Shown: positions 25,501-36,780, counted from the stretch's first letter. The stretch: 64,000 nt of DNA from Cercis canadensis (GCA_003255065.1 QAOA01003708.1:375288-439287); one strand, 5' to 3'. A program made the numbers and translations. The notes: generated by a model not told the origin, from the sequence alone.

Positions 25501-27273
25501 ATTTGTGATGTCTTGATTGTGAACAAACAGTACAAGGAAAGAGATCATCATGATTACTGGATTTAGGAATATCAATTGGTAACATATGAAGTTTGTACAA
25601 AGGCATATGCCCCATACGTAAGTGCCATGAGAAGTCTTATTTTTGCTACAAGAGGAATTGCAATTGACATTACAAGAAGAATTAAAAGGAACTTTGGAAT
25701 TAACAAAATCATGAACATGTTGTTGAAGAATATATAGGCCTCCATTTCTTTTACCAAGGAGTATGTCCTTCTTCATTGAAGGGGCTTGTATGTAACACAT
25801 GTCATCAGAAAAGCATACTGAATATTGATGGTGAGAAGTTAACTTGCTGACAGACAACAAATTGAACTTGAAAGAAGGAACAAAAAGGACATTAGAGAGT
25901 GTTAGATGTGAAGAAATGACAACTGTGCCCATACTATTGACCCGAATAATCTCACCATTAGGAAGAGAAACAAAATAAGGCACCTTAACATCAAGCATGC
26001 TAGCAAAGGCATTTTTATCAAAGCATATATGGTCAAACGCACCAGTATCCATAATCCAAATATGTCCTTTATGAAAAAAATTGCTATGGTATGCATTTGT
26101 GGACAAATTACCTGCAAAATTGGCAGCTGCAAGAGTATTCGGTAAATCCATCTGATTTGCTTGCTCAGTAGGTTTGAGGTTGTTCAAGAGAGTCATAAGT
26201 TGACTATATTGTTCAGTGGAAAATTGAAGAGCAGGAGAAGAACTATTATGAGAATTCTCAAGTGATTCTCCTTGAACTGAACCAGAGAATTTCTTAGGCA
26301 TTTGAAACTTGAAATCAGTAGGATAACCATGGAGTTTATAACACTTCTCTTTAGTATGTCCTGGTTTCTTGCAATAATTGCAAGTGACACTGGATTTCTT
26401 GTTCAGATCATGCCTTTGAGGTGGATAATTGTTCCTTCTGGTATTTACATTCATTGCAGCAGTATCACTTAAGAAAGGAACAATAGGTGAAGCAATCTCC
26501 TTCTGTTTTTCTTCATGAACAATGATGGAGTAAGCTTGATTGACGGTTGGCAAAGGGGACATCATAAGAATATGACCTCTAATGGTTGAGAAAGCATCAT
26601 TGAGCCCCATAAGTAGTTGAAATAACTTATGATCCTCAAAGTATTTATCTAGGACTCTTGTAGAACCACATGAACATGCAGGAACAACTTGAAAATTCTT
26701 CAGTTTGTCCCAAATCCTTTTAATTCTGGTGTAATAGGTGGAAACACCGTCTGCTCCTTGAGAAACTGAGTATAATTCCTTTTGAATTTGATAAACCAGA
26801 GAGCCATTGGCTTGTTCAAAGCACTCAATGAGTTCAGACCATATCTCTTGTGCAGTAGAGATGTATATCACACTTTCAGCAATGTCTTTGCTTAAAACAT
26901 TTAAAATCCAACTGATCACCATGAAATTGCAGCGATTCCAAGCATTTAGCAGGGAAGAATCAGATGCTGGTTTCTGCACTTCACCATTGATAAACCATAG
27001 CTTGTTCTTGGCAGAAAGAGCAATCACCATTGCTCTTTTCCAGGCATGGAATCCTTTTCCACCGAATTGTTTGGAGACAAGCACAACACCAGGATTATCT
27101 GAAGAATGCAGATGCAGAGGATTTGAAGGATCAATGATTCCTTCTTCAGAATTACCAGAACCTCGATGAGAGGCATTAGCAGAATTCACAGAATCAAATG
27201 TCATATCTTCAAAGAAAATTAGAGAAATAAAAGAAAGGATCACAAAAAAAAAATGATGATCAAAAGAATCCAA
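22567..27273 (-). pseudogene. Copia C gag-pol polyprotein, broken
   Basis: Minus-strand order from about 27273 (an ATG at 27204, MTFDSVNSAN, fits the family start better): gag (FHAWKRAMVIAL, VYQIQKELYSVSQG), zinc knuckle CNYCKKPGHTKEKC near 26375-26335, protease-like IWIMDTGAFDHIC, then a shift near 25620; pre-integrase (GHMPLYKLH, CTVCSQSRHHK), integrase (HIDVWGPY, TIVDDFSRNT), RT (YVDDFLVTGDD) and RNase H ([34 protein letters not shown]). A TAG replaces Gln in the integrase motif Y-T-P-x-Q-N-G near 25157, and there are further stops near 24608, 24165 and 24034. The RNase H part is falsely doubled around N23052. Confidence 0.9.
22804..23300. repeat. Unmerged assembly overlap around N23052
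   Basis: 22804-23051 and 23053-23300 are 248-bp copies with two visible differences, separated by one N. This doubles the RNase H motifs of copia C. Confidence 0.88.
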
Positions 27274-27305
27274 GAAGAGATCGAGCTATTGAAGCTCTGA
27301 TACCA

Positions 27306-27670
27306 TGAAATCAGAGTTGAGCAAGGAAGCTTTTTTAGAGAAGGAGGTTGAGAACGAGAGAGAAAATGAAATTGTAGAAAATGAATTTCTTGATTAATCT
27401 GAATGAACAGTTAAATGAATATATATACTCTAAACCTACAGCTACCTTTACAAGATTGCCAGCTAATCATCTAAACAAAAACAAGTCAAGCTAACTAACT
27501 TAGTGACACAGCTAGAACACGGCTGTGTTTACTTAATGAACACGTCCGTGTTCACTTAACTTAGCCCGTGTAGTCACCCGTGTCTGTCTTCAACGAGTTC
27601 ATGCTCTCTGTGCTCATAACATGGTTACAACACGGCCATAACATGGCCGTGTCTGTCTTCAACACCAACA
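27306..27670 (-). repeat. 5' LTR of copia C
   Basis: 365 bp beside the initiator-Met PBS; pairs with 22183-22547. Confidence 0.93.
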
Positions 27671-27704
27671 TTCTTGGCCTCATTAGTAATAGAGTAAATA
27701 TAAA

Positions 27705-29224
27705 ATTGAGAGAATAGAACTTGATTGATTCGATGTGACTTGAAGTCAATATATACAGTATTCTGTAGGTTACAGATAAAGGTAGATGCCTAGGATTATT
27801 CTATATTTAAATACAATAGGTTACAGATAAAGATGGATGCCTATGATTATTTTATATTTAAATACAAAGTTTTGAATATAGGATGAGGAGAAAATGTGCT
27901 GGAAAATTTGAAGGATGGAACCATGGGGGTGCACACTAGTTTGGTGCCATGCATGTTCGATTTTTCCAAGATATCCCTGATGTATTTATGTTGGCTGAGA
28001 AACAGCCCTCATGGAGTTGGCACAAGCTCAATGCCGAGGAAGTAATTGAGAGAGCCAAGGTCCTCGAGTGAAAAAGCATGAGAGATGGCAGTAAAGAACT
28101 TGTGTAGGAACCTAACATTATTTCCTGTTAATAAGAGATCAACAACATACATAAGGAAGTAAGCCAGCACTGAGCCATGCTTATAAACAAAGATAGAGGT
28201 GTCAGATTTTGAGTTGACAAAGCCGTATGAAAGTAAAAATTGACGAAGAGCATGATACCAAGCATGAGGTGCTTATTTTAAGCCATGGAGAGCTTTTTTG
28301 AGTTTACAAACGTGAGTGGGGTACTGTTGATGCACAAAGCCAGGGGGCTGAGACGTATAAACTTCCTCAGATAAATTTTCCTGCAGAAAAGCATTGTTTA
28401 CATCTAGTTGGCTCATGGGCCAGCCATTAGATAGTGCAATAGTAAGAACAATTTTGATAGTTTGAGGTTTATTGACAGGGCTAAACGTATCAAAATAATC
28501 AACTCTAGGCTTTTGTTGAAAACCTTTGGCTACAAGTCAAGCCTTATACCGGGATATAGAGCATCTAGATGACATTTGAGCCAAAAAAAACCCACTTATT
28601 ATTGATGACATTAAAATGAGGTTGAGAAGGAACAAGGTCCTAAGTGCCATTGGTCATGAGGGCAGTAAATTCTTCAGACATGGCTTGTCTCTAGTGGGGA
28701 GACTTTAGAGCTTGAGTGACACAAGAGGGCTCAAGAGGAGGAGGAATGGGGTATTTGGTGACTGTATAGGCACATTTAAGCTTAAAGATGTTATTTTTGG
28801 ATCTAGTGCGCATGAGGTGAATGCCAAGTAAAGAGGAAGAAAGGTGAGAGAGAGAAAAGTTACCTGGGTCCAGTTATAAAGAACTCGGAGGCAATACTGG
28901 AGTGGGGCCAGGGACTGTTGTTGTGGTTGGAGAGGGAGCTGCATGCAGTGTCATATCATTGTGAGACGAAGAGAGAGGAAGGGAAGGTGGCAGGGGCACA
29001 GAGGTGGTGCAAGATGGAGGAGAGGGGGTCCAGAGCGGATTGTGAGTAGGGCTCAAGAAAGAGTTTAGGATGGGAAGGGATTGTGAAGGTTGATACGAAG
29101 AGGTTGGGTCAAAAGAGATAAGGTCATGTGTGCTTAAGCTGATAGGTGAAGGTCCATGAATAGATTTATATCTAACAATTAGCAGAGGTATATAGTTTTT
29201 CCTTTCTTTTCTATGTTGGTTCAT
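27705..29224 (-). mobile_element. Copia element D fragment (3' LTR, RT, integrase end)
   Basis: Minus-strand text from about 29200 down: a variable Ser/Pro-rich integrase tail (SPTHNPLWTPSP), RT text ([36 protein letters not shown], then a degraded YVVDLLLTG in place of YVDD, and EDLGSLNYFLGIE). RNase H is missing. The left 170 bp look like LTR and contain a tandem duplication of 51 bp (27767-27817, 27818-27868). Gag, protease, integrase core and the 5' LTR are absent. It is in the intron of the TPD1-like gene. Boundaries are approximate. Confidence 0.75.
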
Positions 29225-29315
29225 AATTTTTTTCTTCTCTTTTGATATATATTTTTATTTTCTTCTATTTCTTGTTCTTTTGCTCCGTATTGATCTCAAT
29301 TGTCATATGATTGTG

Positions 29316-29349
<34 letters not shown>

Positions 29350-29656
29350 NTTTTTTTTTTTTTTTTTTTTTGTCTTGGATCAAGTTTGAAATCTTAATAC
29401 TCATCTCATTTTTACTTGTTTCTTTCTTCCTCATCACTCACAATGTTTAGAGAAAAAGGGTCATTGATGTATTTATCCTCCAAGATCTATTTCTCCTATT
29501 CTAGTTTAACCCATGTAACTTTTACAATTGTAATAGGGAAAATTGTATTTAGTATATTATTATTGTTCATTTTGATAAGCCCAATGCCAATTGTTGTTTG
29601 AATATTATTCCAAGCAACAACCAATGTGCTTTAAAATATCTCTCAGTAAGCCAATC
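29225..29656. other. T-rich spacer with long poly-T and N29350
   Basis: A T homopolymer of about 50 bases (29319-29371) interrupted by an N. No gene seen; it belongs to the intron of the TPD1-like gene. Confidence 0.6.
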
Positions 29657-30935
29657 TGATGTGATTTTTTCGGCAAGTGTACCGAGTCACATAAGTAGTA
29701 AAAGATGAGTTGAGTATCGTCTTCAGGCATTAACGTAAGCAATTACCAAGTTCACCAAGAATGATTCTATTTGGAAGAATAATGATTTTGGATTGAAGGC
29801 AGCCTTAAAATAGTAAATGTAATTGATTAAGTAAGTAAGACTGAATATTAAAGCAAACAACTTAATGGAAAATAAACTACGAGATTAACGATGAGCAAAA
29901 GAAGTTAGGGGTTGATTTCACTCACTTTTGACTTCGATTAGTTCATAGACAAAATAATCTTTGATTCATTAAAGAATAATCTACTCTAGATACAAGTCCC
30001 TTGTTGTTGGCCAATTTCCCGATTTATGATTGATCCCAATTCCTTGGAGAAGTAATCCTCCCTATGCCAATTAATTATCCAATTCCTGGTTCAATTAACG
30101 TGTCTAGGTGATTAAGTCTTATGGGAATTAATTCAAGGCCATATAAAATAAGTTATCTATTCCTAGACCAACCTGATTCATGATAGAAATTACAATAGCA
30201 TGCTCATGTCTTACTATTCCTAGCCTCAACATAAGCCAATAAAATCATTCAAATGGTGGCCAATCATTCAAATGCATTAAGAATGGTAAATTCTACTCCA
30301 ACAATGAGAGTTTTATTAAAATAAAACCATTCAACATTGAAACTTCATAAAAAACAAGCTACATCAATCCCTTAAAAAAAAGAGTTTAGCTACTCATAAT
30401 TAAATCAGATAAAAACAGATAATTCAATTTCAACATGAGGTAAGAGAATGAAACTAGGTGAAGTTCGAGTCCCAATTGTCGCCAATCATGCTCTAGCTCT
30501 TTCCTCTTGTTTCTTGATGGCTCGAATACGGCCAAGACACGGGCCGTGTTCACTTATGGAACTAGGGCGTGTCACTTGAATTGTCTCTCTGGTCTTTCAA
30601 AAATGTCCTCAGACACGACCATGTCTTTTCTGCTTCAGGCCGTATTCATCTCAACATGGCCCGTGCTTCTTTGACTCAGGGCATGTTCATCTCTAGTTTT
30701 GTCTCAGGCTGACTAACACGACGTCCAACATGGGCGTGTTCTTCACTATCCTGGTCGTGTTCTTTAGTCATCTTCAAGCAGGGACTTCAGGAGGTTAGAC
30801 ATGGGCTCGACACGACCGTGTGTGTAACCCGTGTCCTTTGTCTAGACTTTAGATTCTACTGAATTTTCTGTACTTTGCTCCAGAATTTGCCTAAAATCCT
30901 TCCTTTTGCTTGACCAATAAGATAAACACCTGACA
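29657..30935 (-). repeat. LTR of a gypsy (Tat/Athila-type) element, probably solo
   Basis: Starts with TGATGTGATTTTTTCGGC and AAGTGTACCGAGTC, a motif I know from the PBS-side end of many plant gypsy LTRs, and runs to about CTGACAACA near 30935. Rich in ACACGG/CCGTGT units (30520-30840). No PBS or coding sequence is joined to it and no sure target duplication was found, so limits are approximate. Lies in the intron of the TPD1-like gene. Confidence 0.5.
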
Positions 30936-31569
30936 ACACAAATTCATGGATTAAATTCCATGTTTAAGGAAAATTTACTCAAATGTGGGTAAGAATTCAA
31001 TGCTAACATATGGAACTTAAAGACAGAACAAACAGATATCACAATCTCAAACAGGAGCAAGTATACATGGCAAGCCAAAGTGGAATGTGACTATTGCCAA
31101 CAATTCTGTGTGTGTTCAATTGAATATCACATTGAATTGCAATGGATTTCAAACAACAGAGAGCATAGATCCTAAAGTTTTGAGTCTTTCTGGGGATACT
31201 TGTCTTCTTAATAATGGTCAACCTATCTCAGAAACTTCCATCAACTTCAAATATGCTTAGGGCACCTCATTCCCATTGAACCCAATTTCCTCAATCATTG
31301 CTTGTTCTTAAATAAGGGATATATTGCTGCAAATTGAGTAGTGCATCATAGGCCATGGCACAATAACACAAGTATTATATGTGGGTTGATTTTGTTTCTC
31401 CATTATGGAAGAAGTTTTTATGAATGAAATCTAAGATCAGTTTTTATACCAAAAAAGTTTAATTAATTACTTAGGCTTATGTATTGATCAATTTTTTTTT
31501 TCATACTCAATAGGATTTGGGTCTAGTTTGTTATATGGACTATCAAATACTCAATAATATTAGAATCTT

Positions 31570-33950
31570 CCAACATTTACAATGAGAACTAAAAACTAAT
31601 TTATGCTTATTTAGTAAAAGAGTGAAAAGAATAATTAGAGTAATAAAATTGAAGTTGTCATCTTTTGTATTCCATCACTAGTATTTTTATCTCCAAAACG
31701 GGAAGAGAGAAGGTGAAATAAAGAGAAATTATATTTTCAAAAGATTTCAATAAAATAAATATATTTTTACTTGATATTGGTGGATAAGTGCAATTTCATT
31801 GAAATTAATATGTATTCCATCTGTACCAAAAAAATGTGTATTCCATCTTTGCATTTTCATCACCAATATGGGAAAAGATACTTGTATTTTTCTTAAATGA
31901 GGATAATAAGACAGTGAATCCTTTTTTTCTTTTTTGGTTAGCAAAGACAATGAATCCTAACTAAAGGGAAATTATATCATAAAAAACATTTAATGAAATA
32001 AATATTTTTTACTAGATAAGGGTACGTTGACTTGGCAATGAGCAATTGCTTAAATGGTCATACACCCTAGCATTAAGGTTGGGGAAGTTCTCAGAATCTG
32101 ATATCTTATCCTTATGTGCTTGCCCTTTGTGGTTATTATGATATAATAGTAGTATTATTGGTAACTTAAATGTCAGCTCTTTTTCTTATGGGAGTTCCTT
32201 GAAACAAAATGTAAATATACATTGCATTTTAAACATTTTGTTTTTGATTAAAAAAAAAAGAATAATTAGAGTAATAAATTTGAAGCTATCATCTTTTGTA
32301 TTCTAGCACTAGTATTTTTATCTCCAATATGGAAGAGAGAAGGTGAAATAAAGAAAAATTATATTTTCAAAATATTTCAATAAAATAAATATGTTTTTAC
32401 TTTATTTTGGTGGATAAGTGCAATTTCATTGAAATTAATGTGTATTTCTTCTTAGCATTTTCATCACCAATATGGGAAAAGAAACTTGCTTTTTTCATAA
32501 ATGAGGATAGTAAGACAGTGAGTCCTTTTTATGTTTTTTGATTAGCAAAGACAATAAATNTCAGAATCTGATATCTTATCCTTATGTGCTTGCCCTTTGT
32601 GGTTATTATGATATAATAGTAGTATTATTGGTAACTTAAATGTCAGCTCTTTTTCTTATGGGAGTTCCTTGAAACAAAATGTAAATATACATTGTATTTT
32701 AAACATTCTGTTTTTGATTAAAAAAAAAAAAGAATAATTAGAGTAATAAATTTGAAGCTGTCATCTTTTGTATTCTAGCACTAGTATTTTTATCTCCAAT
32801 ATGGGAAGAGAGAAGGTGAAATAAAGAAAAATTATATTTTCAAAATATTTCAATAAAATAAATATGTTTTTACTTTATTTTGGTGGATAAGTGCAATTTC
32901 ATTGAAATTAATGTGTATTTCTTCTTAGCATTTTCATCACCAATATGGGAAAAGAAACTTGCTTTTTTCATAAATGAGGATAGTAAGACAGTGAGTCCTT
33001 TTTATGTTTTTTGATTAGCAAAGACAATAAATCCTAACTAAAGGGAAATTTTATCATAAAAATATTTAATGAAATAAATATTATTTACTAGATAAGGGTA
33101 GCTAGGTTGACTTGGCCACGAGCAATTGCTTAAATGGTCATGCACCTTGCAATTAAGTTTGGGGAAGTTCCCAGAATCTAATATCAAATCCTTGTGTGCA
33201 TGCTCTTTGTGGTTGTTATGATATAATGATAGTATTATTAACGACTTAAATGTCTGCTCTTTTCTATATGTGAGTTCCTTGAAAAGAAATGTAAATATAC
33301 ATTGTAATGTAAACATTCTATTTTTTATAGAAAAAAAAAGAATAATTAGAGTAATAAAATTGAAGCTGTCATCTTTTGTATTCCATTACCAGTATTTTTA
33401 TCTCAAATATGGGAAGAGAGAAGGTGAAATAAAGAGAAATTATATTTTCAGAAGATTTCTATAAAATAAATATGCTTTTACTTTATTTTGGTGGATAAGT
33501 GCAATTTCATTTAAATTAATGTGTATTCCTTCTTAGCATTTTCATCACCAATATGGGAAAAGACATTTGTTTTTTTCATAAATGCGGATAATGAGACAGT
33601 GAATCCTTTATTTTATTTTTTAATTAGCAAAGACAATGAATCTAACTAAAGGGAAATTATATTATAAAAAATATTTAATGAAATAAATATTTTTTACTAG
33701 ATAAGGGTAAGTTGACTTGGCCACGAGCAATTGCTGAAGTGGTCATGCACCCTACGATTAAGGTTGGGGAAGTTCTTGGAATCTCACATCAAATCTTTGT
33801 GTGTATGCTCTTTCTGGTTGTTATGATATAATTGTAATATTATTTGTGACTTAAATATCTGCTCTTCTCATATGAGAGTTCCTTGAAAGGAAATGTAAAT
33901 ATACATTGTAATATAAACATTCTTCTTTCTATAAAAAAAAAAAAAAAAGA
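31570..33950 (+). repeat. Tandem array of ~0.6-kb units ending in A-runs
   Basis: Units start at the motif AATAATTAGAGTAATAAA (near 31629, 32262, 32735 and 33341) and each ends in an A-run (32251, 32720, 33332, 33933). Spacing is about 610-630 bp once the assembly duplication around N32560 is discounted, leaving three real units. A related fourth copy lies at 36235-36780. Units share TATTTTTATCTCCAA, GGGAAGAGAGAAGGTGAAAT and TTCCTTGAAA blocks. No protein is conserved between units in any frame I read. Confidence 0.75.
32091..33032. repeat. Unmerged assembly overlap around N32560
   Basis: 32091-32559 and 32561-33032 are near-identical (about 470 bp, a few small differences in A-run length and single bases) with one N between. 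Confidence 0.85.
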
Positions 33951-34177
33951 AAGAAAGAGAGAGAAGATAGGGTAGGTAATACAAGTTAATAACAGAAACA
34001 GAAGGATTGGTAAAGCCCCAGAAAATGGGGAATGAAGTGAGGCTAAGATTTATTTGTTGAGTTATTGAAAGAGAGTATTACATGTCATAATTTAGGTAAT
34101 ACAACTTATTGAACTCATTATTTCTGTCACAAATGACTTCTTCAGATCACGAGACTGAGGCAGTGGCTTTCTTCATT
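33951..34177. other. 3' flank of the six-cysteine peptide gene
   Basis: AT-rich DNA. A minus-strand AATAAA (34054-34049) lies about 125 bp after the stop of the gene at 34178 and may be its polyadenylation signal. Confidence 0.4.
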
Positions 34178-35996
34178 TCAAACGCATATGCACTGACCAT
34201 TGTAACAGACCTTGATTGTGAGAGTTGCAAAGTCTATTCTTAGAGGGGAGTGAATAGGAATTGTTAAAAATTACTTCTTAAAAACATATTCAAATCTCAT
34301 ATTTGTTTAAGAACTAGTTCTTACAAACAAGTTCTTTGACAAATACCAAATTTGAACACAACGAAATATCTTAACAAATCATGCAAACCAAAAACAGAAA
34401 ATTATCTAGAGAATCAGAGATGAAGAAGAAAGAAAATATGCAAGAGTCTTTAAGTGGTTCAGCTTAAAAACTCAGCATCCACTTCTCCCACAAATGGGGT
34501 TCCGCTATTCTTCAAGTTTATTTGTCCAAGCTTCTCCAAGCTTTACATCCATGGTTTTTGTTTTTCAAGCTAACCATAAACTCACACTCTCTAACTCACT
34601 AGAGATCACACTCATGGATTTCTCCCATAGAAATCCAACTACAAAACCCAAGTGTTTTGTTGTAGCCCCAGAGAAGAAACTCTCTCAGAGTATATATATT
34701 ACAATGAAAATCTTGAAGCATGAAGAAATGGCCGAGAAGAAGAAGAAAAGCAAAGCTCTCAACAATGGCTTCTTTCTCTCACTAAAATGTTTTTCTTCTT
34801 TCTACTCTTCATGCATAAAACTGAAGCCTTGAAAGTCTTCTTGCTTTTATCTTCTTTCTTGTGCACGTGAGGTCTTCACAAAAGGCTAGGAGAAAGTTTT
34901 TCCTCTTGCTGACACAAGGCCCATCATGCATCATGGCCTTTTGTCCTTTTGTGAAAAGAGACTTGTCCTTGTGTAAGAGAAAGTAGATGAAGTGTTCCTT
35001 GAGAAAAGGAAACTACACATTAGTCAACTCAAAGAGAACTTTCCAAACTCACTAGCACAACTCTTAGTTGGATTATAAAAGGCTAAACTTGGTTGAAGAG
35101 TCATCGACAAACTTTGTCCACATCAACAAAATTTGAAGCTCATCACATAGGCAAGAACTGGTTCTTAAGAACAAGTTCTGCTAGCTCTTGAAGGCTCAAA
35201 GAATATCTCTTCATAAAAGAATATGAGCCCACGTGAAGAGTTTAGAAAACAGCCTCACTAAGGACAGCTGTCCACCACATAGAGAAAAAGAATCTCATTT
35301 GCATTATCTCTTTCACTTTTAGCAATAAACAATTCTTACTTTATCCCTTAAAAAGTGGATCTTGAAGCTGCACTTTTAAGAGGAAATTTCCTTACTTTGT
35401 ATAGGAAACTTCCTAACAAAAAGAGAGCTTTCTTGGGCGTTCTTAATTCAGCATAGATCCTCGTCCACATCAGCAAGAATCCCTTTGCCATAACTAATTC
35501 TTTGTTGAAGACTTCTTATTAACCTGTTCTAAATAAATACTTAAGCACATAACACAAGATTAGTGACAATAGGATCATTTGTTATTATCAAAACTGAATT
35601 AGAAAATTGTGGGACTAACCGATTGTATGTGGTGGAGTGCATTTTTTTTTACAAAAGTGCAATCAACATCACGCTTGCATGGAGCTCCATCCACCATTCC
35701 TACCCTAGTTCTTGGTTCCATTGGAGCCGAAAGGTTTGCAAATTACATACAAAGGAAGTCAATTTATAAGTACAGGAGACGATAAATGTATGATTTTTTG
35801 CAAACTAACAGCAGAAGAGAGAGAAAGCAATTAGGTCTAATCTAAAGGGGATGAAAGAGTTTTGATATGTTGTATGAAGTCTGAAGTTAGAACCTATATG
35901 CAGATACATTCCCAAAGATAAAAGAGAGAGATATTATACCATCACTGGCTACCAGAGCAATAGCACAACTATGAAAGCTAACTTGAATGAAGCCAT
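34178..35996 (-). pseudogene. Six-cysteine secreted peptide gene (defensin-like/NCR-like), split by a solo LTR
   Basis: Exon 1 on the minus strand, 35996-35940, starts MASFKLAFIVVLLLW, a signal-peptide core, then an in-frame TAG, and ends at a donor GGTATAAT. Exon 2 begins near 35736 and ends with TGA at 34178; it codes for VDGAPCKRDVDC, then CTPPHTIKVCYNGQCICV. Cysteine spacing is C-x5-C-x~6-C-x8-C-x4-C-x-C, the pattern of NCR/late-nodulin-like and related defensin-like peptides, which are secreted and often antimicrobial or signalling. Breaks: the solo LTR at 34219-35620 lies between Cys 3 and Cys 4, an 8-base A-run (35642-35649) shifts the frame between Cys 2 and Cys 3, and exon 1 has a stop. 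The exact family is uncertain. Confidence 0.62.
34219..35620 (-). repeat. Solo LTR of the gypsy E family, TSD GATTG
   Basis: A 1402-bp LTR starting TGAGAGTTGC and ending GGGACTAACC (the last base mutated from A), flanked by GATTG (34214-34218, 35621-35625). It matches the LTR of gypsy E (50796-52539) over its length: TTAGAGGGG..GTGAATAGGA start, AAGCTTCTCCAAGCTT blocks, CTTTGTGAAAAGAGACTTGTCC. It carries no PBS or internal part. It interrupts the coding exon of the six-cysteine peptide gene. Confidence 0.92.
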
Positions 35997-36100
35997 TTCC
36001 AGACTTTTATGGGGTTTTGTAGCTGAGGCTGGAACTTGAAAATTCTGAAGTTATTCTATTTAATTTCTTGAGTTCTAAAAATTCATTGATGAATCTCTTA

Positions 36101-36113
36101 CAATTTATATAGG
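36101..36113 (-). promoter_or_regulatory. TATA box of the six-cysteine peptide gene
   Basis: Minus-strand CCTATATAAATTG, 105 bp before the ATG at 35996, a normal distance for a plant gene with a short leader. Confidence 0.5.
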
Positions 36114-36234
36114 ATTGGGCAAGTGTCATATTAAGCTAATATGAATATAAATGTTAAATAGTCATTGTGGATTTTTTCTCCCCTTTCGGTGCAAATATTT
36201 TATATTAAGAATACCATAACAAAAAGTAAAAGGA

Positions 36235-36780
36235 TTTAAAATGAGAAGTAAAATTTAATTTATGCTTATATAGTAAAAGAATAAAAGGAATAAATAGAGT
36301 TATAAAATTGAAGCTGTTATCTTTTGTATTTCATCATCACTAGTATTTTTATCTCCAATATGGGAAGAAGAGACAGTTAAATAAAGAGAAATTATATTTT
36401 CAAAATATTTCAATTAAATAAATATGTTTTTACTTGATCATGGTGGATAAGTACAATTTCATTGAAATTAGGATGTATTCCATCTTAGTATTTTTATCTC
36501 CAATATGAGAAAAGATACTATTTTTTGTCATAAATGAGGATAATAAGAAAATTAATCCTTAATTTAAAAGGAAATTATATTATAAAAATATTATTGAAAT
36601 AAATATGTTTTACCATATAAGGGTAGGAAAGTGTAATTACGTTGAAATAAATATGTATTCCTTCATTACCATTTTCATCTCCTACAGTATGAGAGAAGAT
36701 ACTTGCGTTTTTTCATGAATGAGGATAATAATAAAATGAATCCTGAATAAAGGGAAGGTATATTCTCAAAAATTAAATAA
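36235..36780 (+). repeat. Dispersed copy of the 31.6-33.9 kb repeat unit
   Basis: Shares ATTTATGCTTAT..AGTAAAAGA, TTGAAGCTGTTATCTTTTGTAT, TATTTTTATCTCCAATATGGGA and GATAAGTACAATTTCATTG with the tandem array, more diverged. Part of it is repeated again within itself (36560-36740, TATTCC..CATCTCC). Confidence 0.65.

Larger units (their letters stand above)
22183..27670 (-). mobile_element. Complete Ty1/copia element C, TSD TTCTT
   Basis: Two 365-bp LTRs (22183-22547 and 27306-27670; TGAAAT..AGAGTT to CACCAACA) and the 5-bp duplication TTCTT (22178-22182, 27671-27675) define it. Minus-strand order: 5' LTR, PBS GCTCTGATACCA (27294-27305), gag-pol, polypurine tract (plus-strand C-run 22551-22562 next to N22550), 3' LTR. 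The LTRs differ at about 14 sites by eye. It lies in the first exon of the TPD1-like gene, in the opposite orientation to it. Confidence 0.95.
22141..31311 (+). pseudogene. TPD1-like secreted protein gene split by retrotransposons
   Basis: Exon 1: 22141-22182 plus 27676-27693 encode a 20-residue signal-peptide-like start (MAAIIKVIGIVLFL, then GLISNR) followed by a donor GTAAAT at 27694. The two parts are separated by copia C, whose target duplication TTCTT falls in codons 13-14. Exon 2, about 31033-31311, encodes a TPD1-family domain: KPKWNVTI, CNGFQTTESIDP, GDTCLLNNGQP and the carboxyl end PISSIIACS before TAA. Family members usually have YAW in the next-to-last block; here TGG has become TAG at 31258-31260. 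The Cys of the usual N-N-C motif is Ser. The 5' end of exon 2 with the expected C-Q-C-S motif is not recognisable. TPD1 (TAPETUM DETERMINANT 1) is a secreted ligand of a receptor kinase in anthers; this short homologue's role is unknown, and the copy is dead. Confidence 0.8.

Noticed and set aside
29319..29371. Poly-T as a SINE or cDNA tail
   Set aside because: It contains an assembly N and has no element body with defined ends beside it.
33038..33316. 92-codon minus-strand ORF across the tandem array
   Set aside because: The other units do not keep the frame; differences between units do not favour silent changes.
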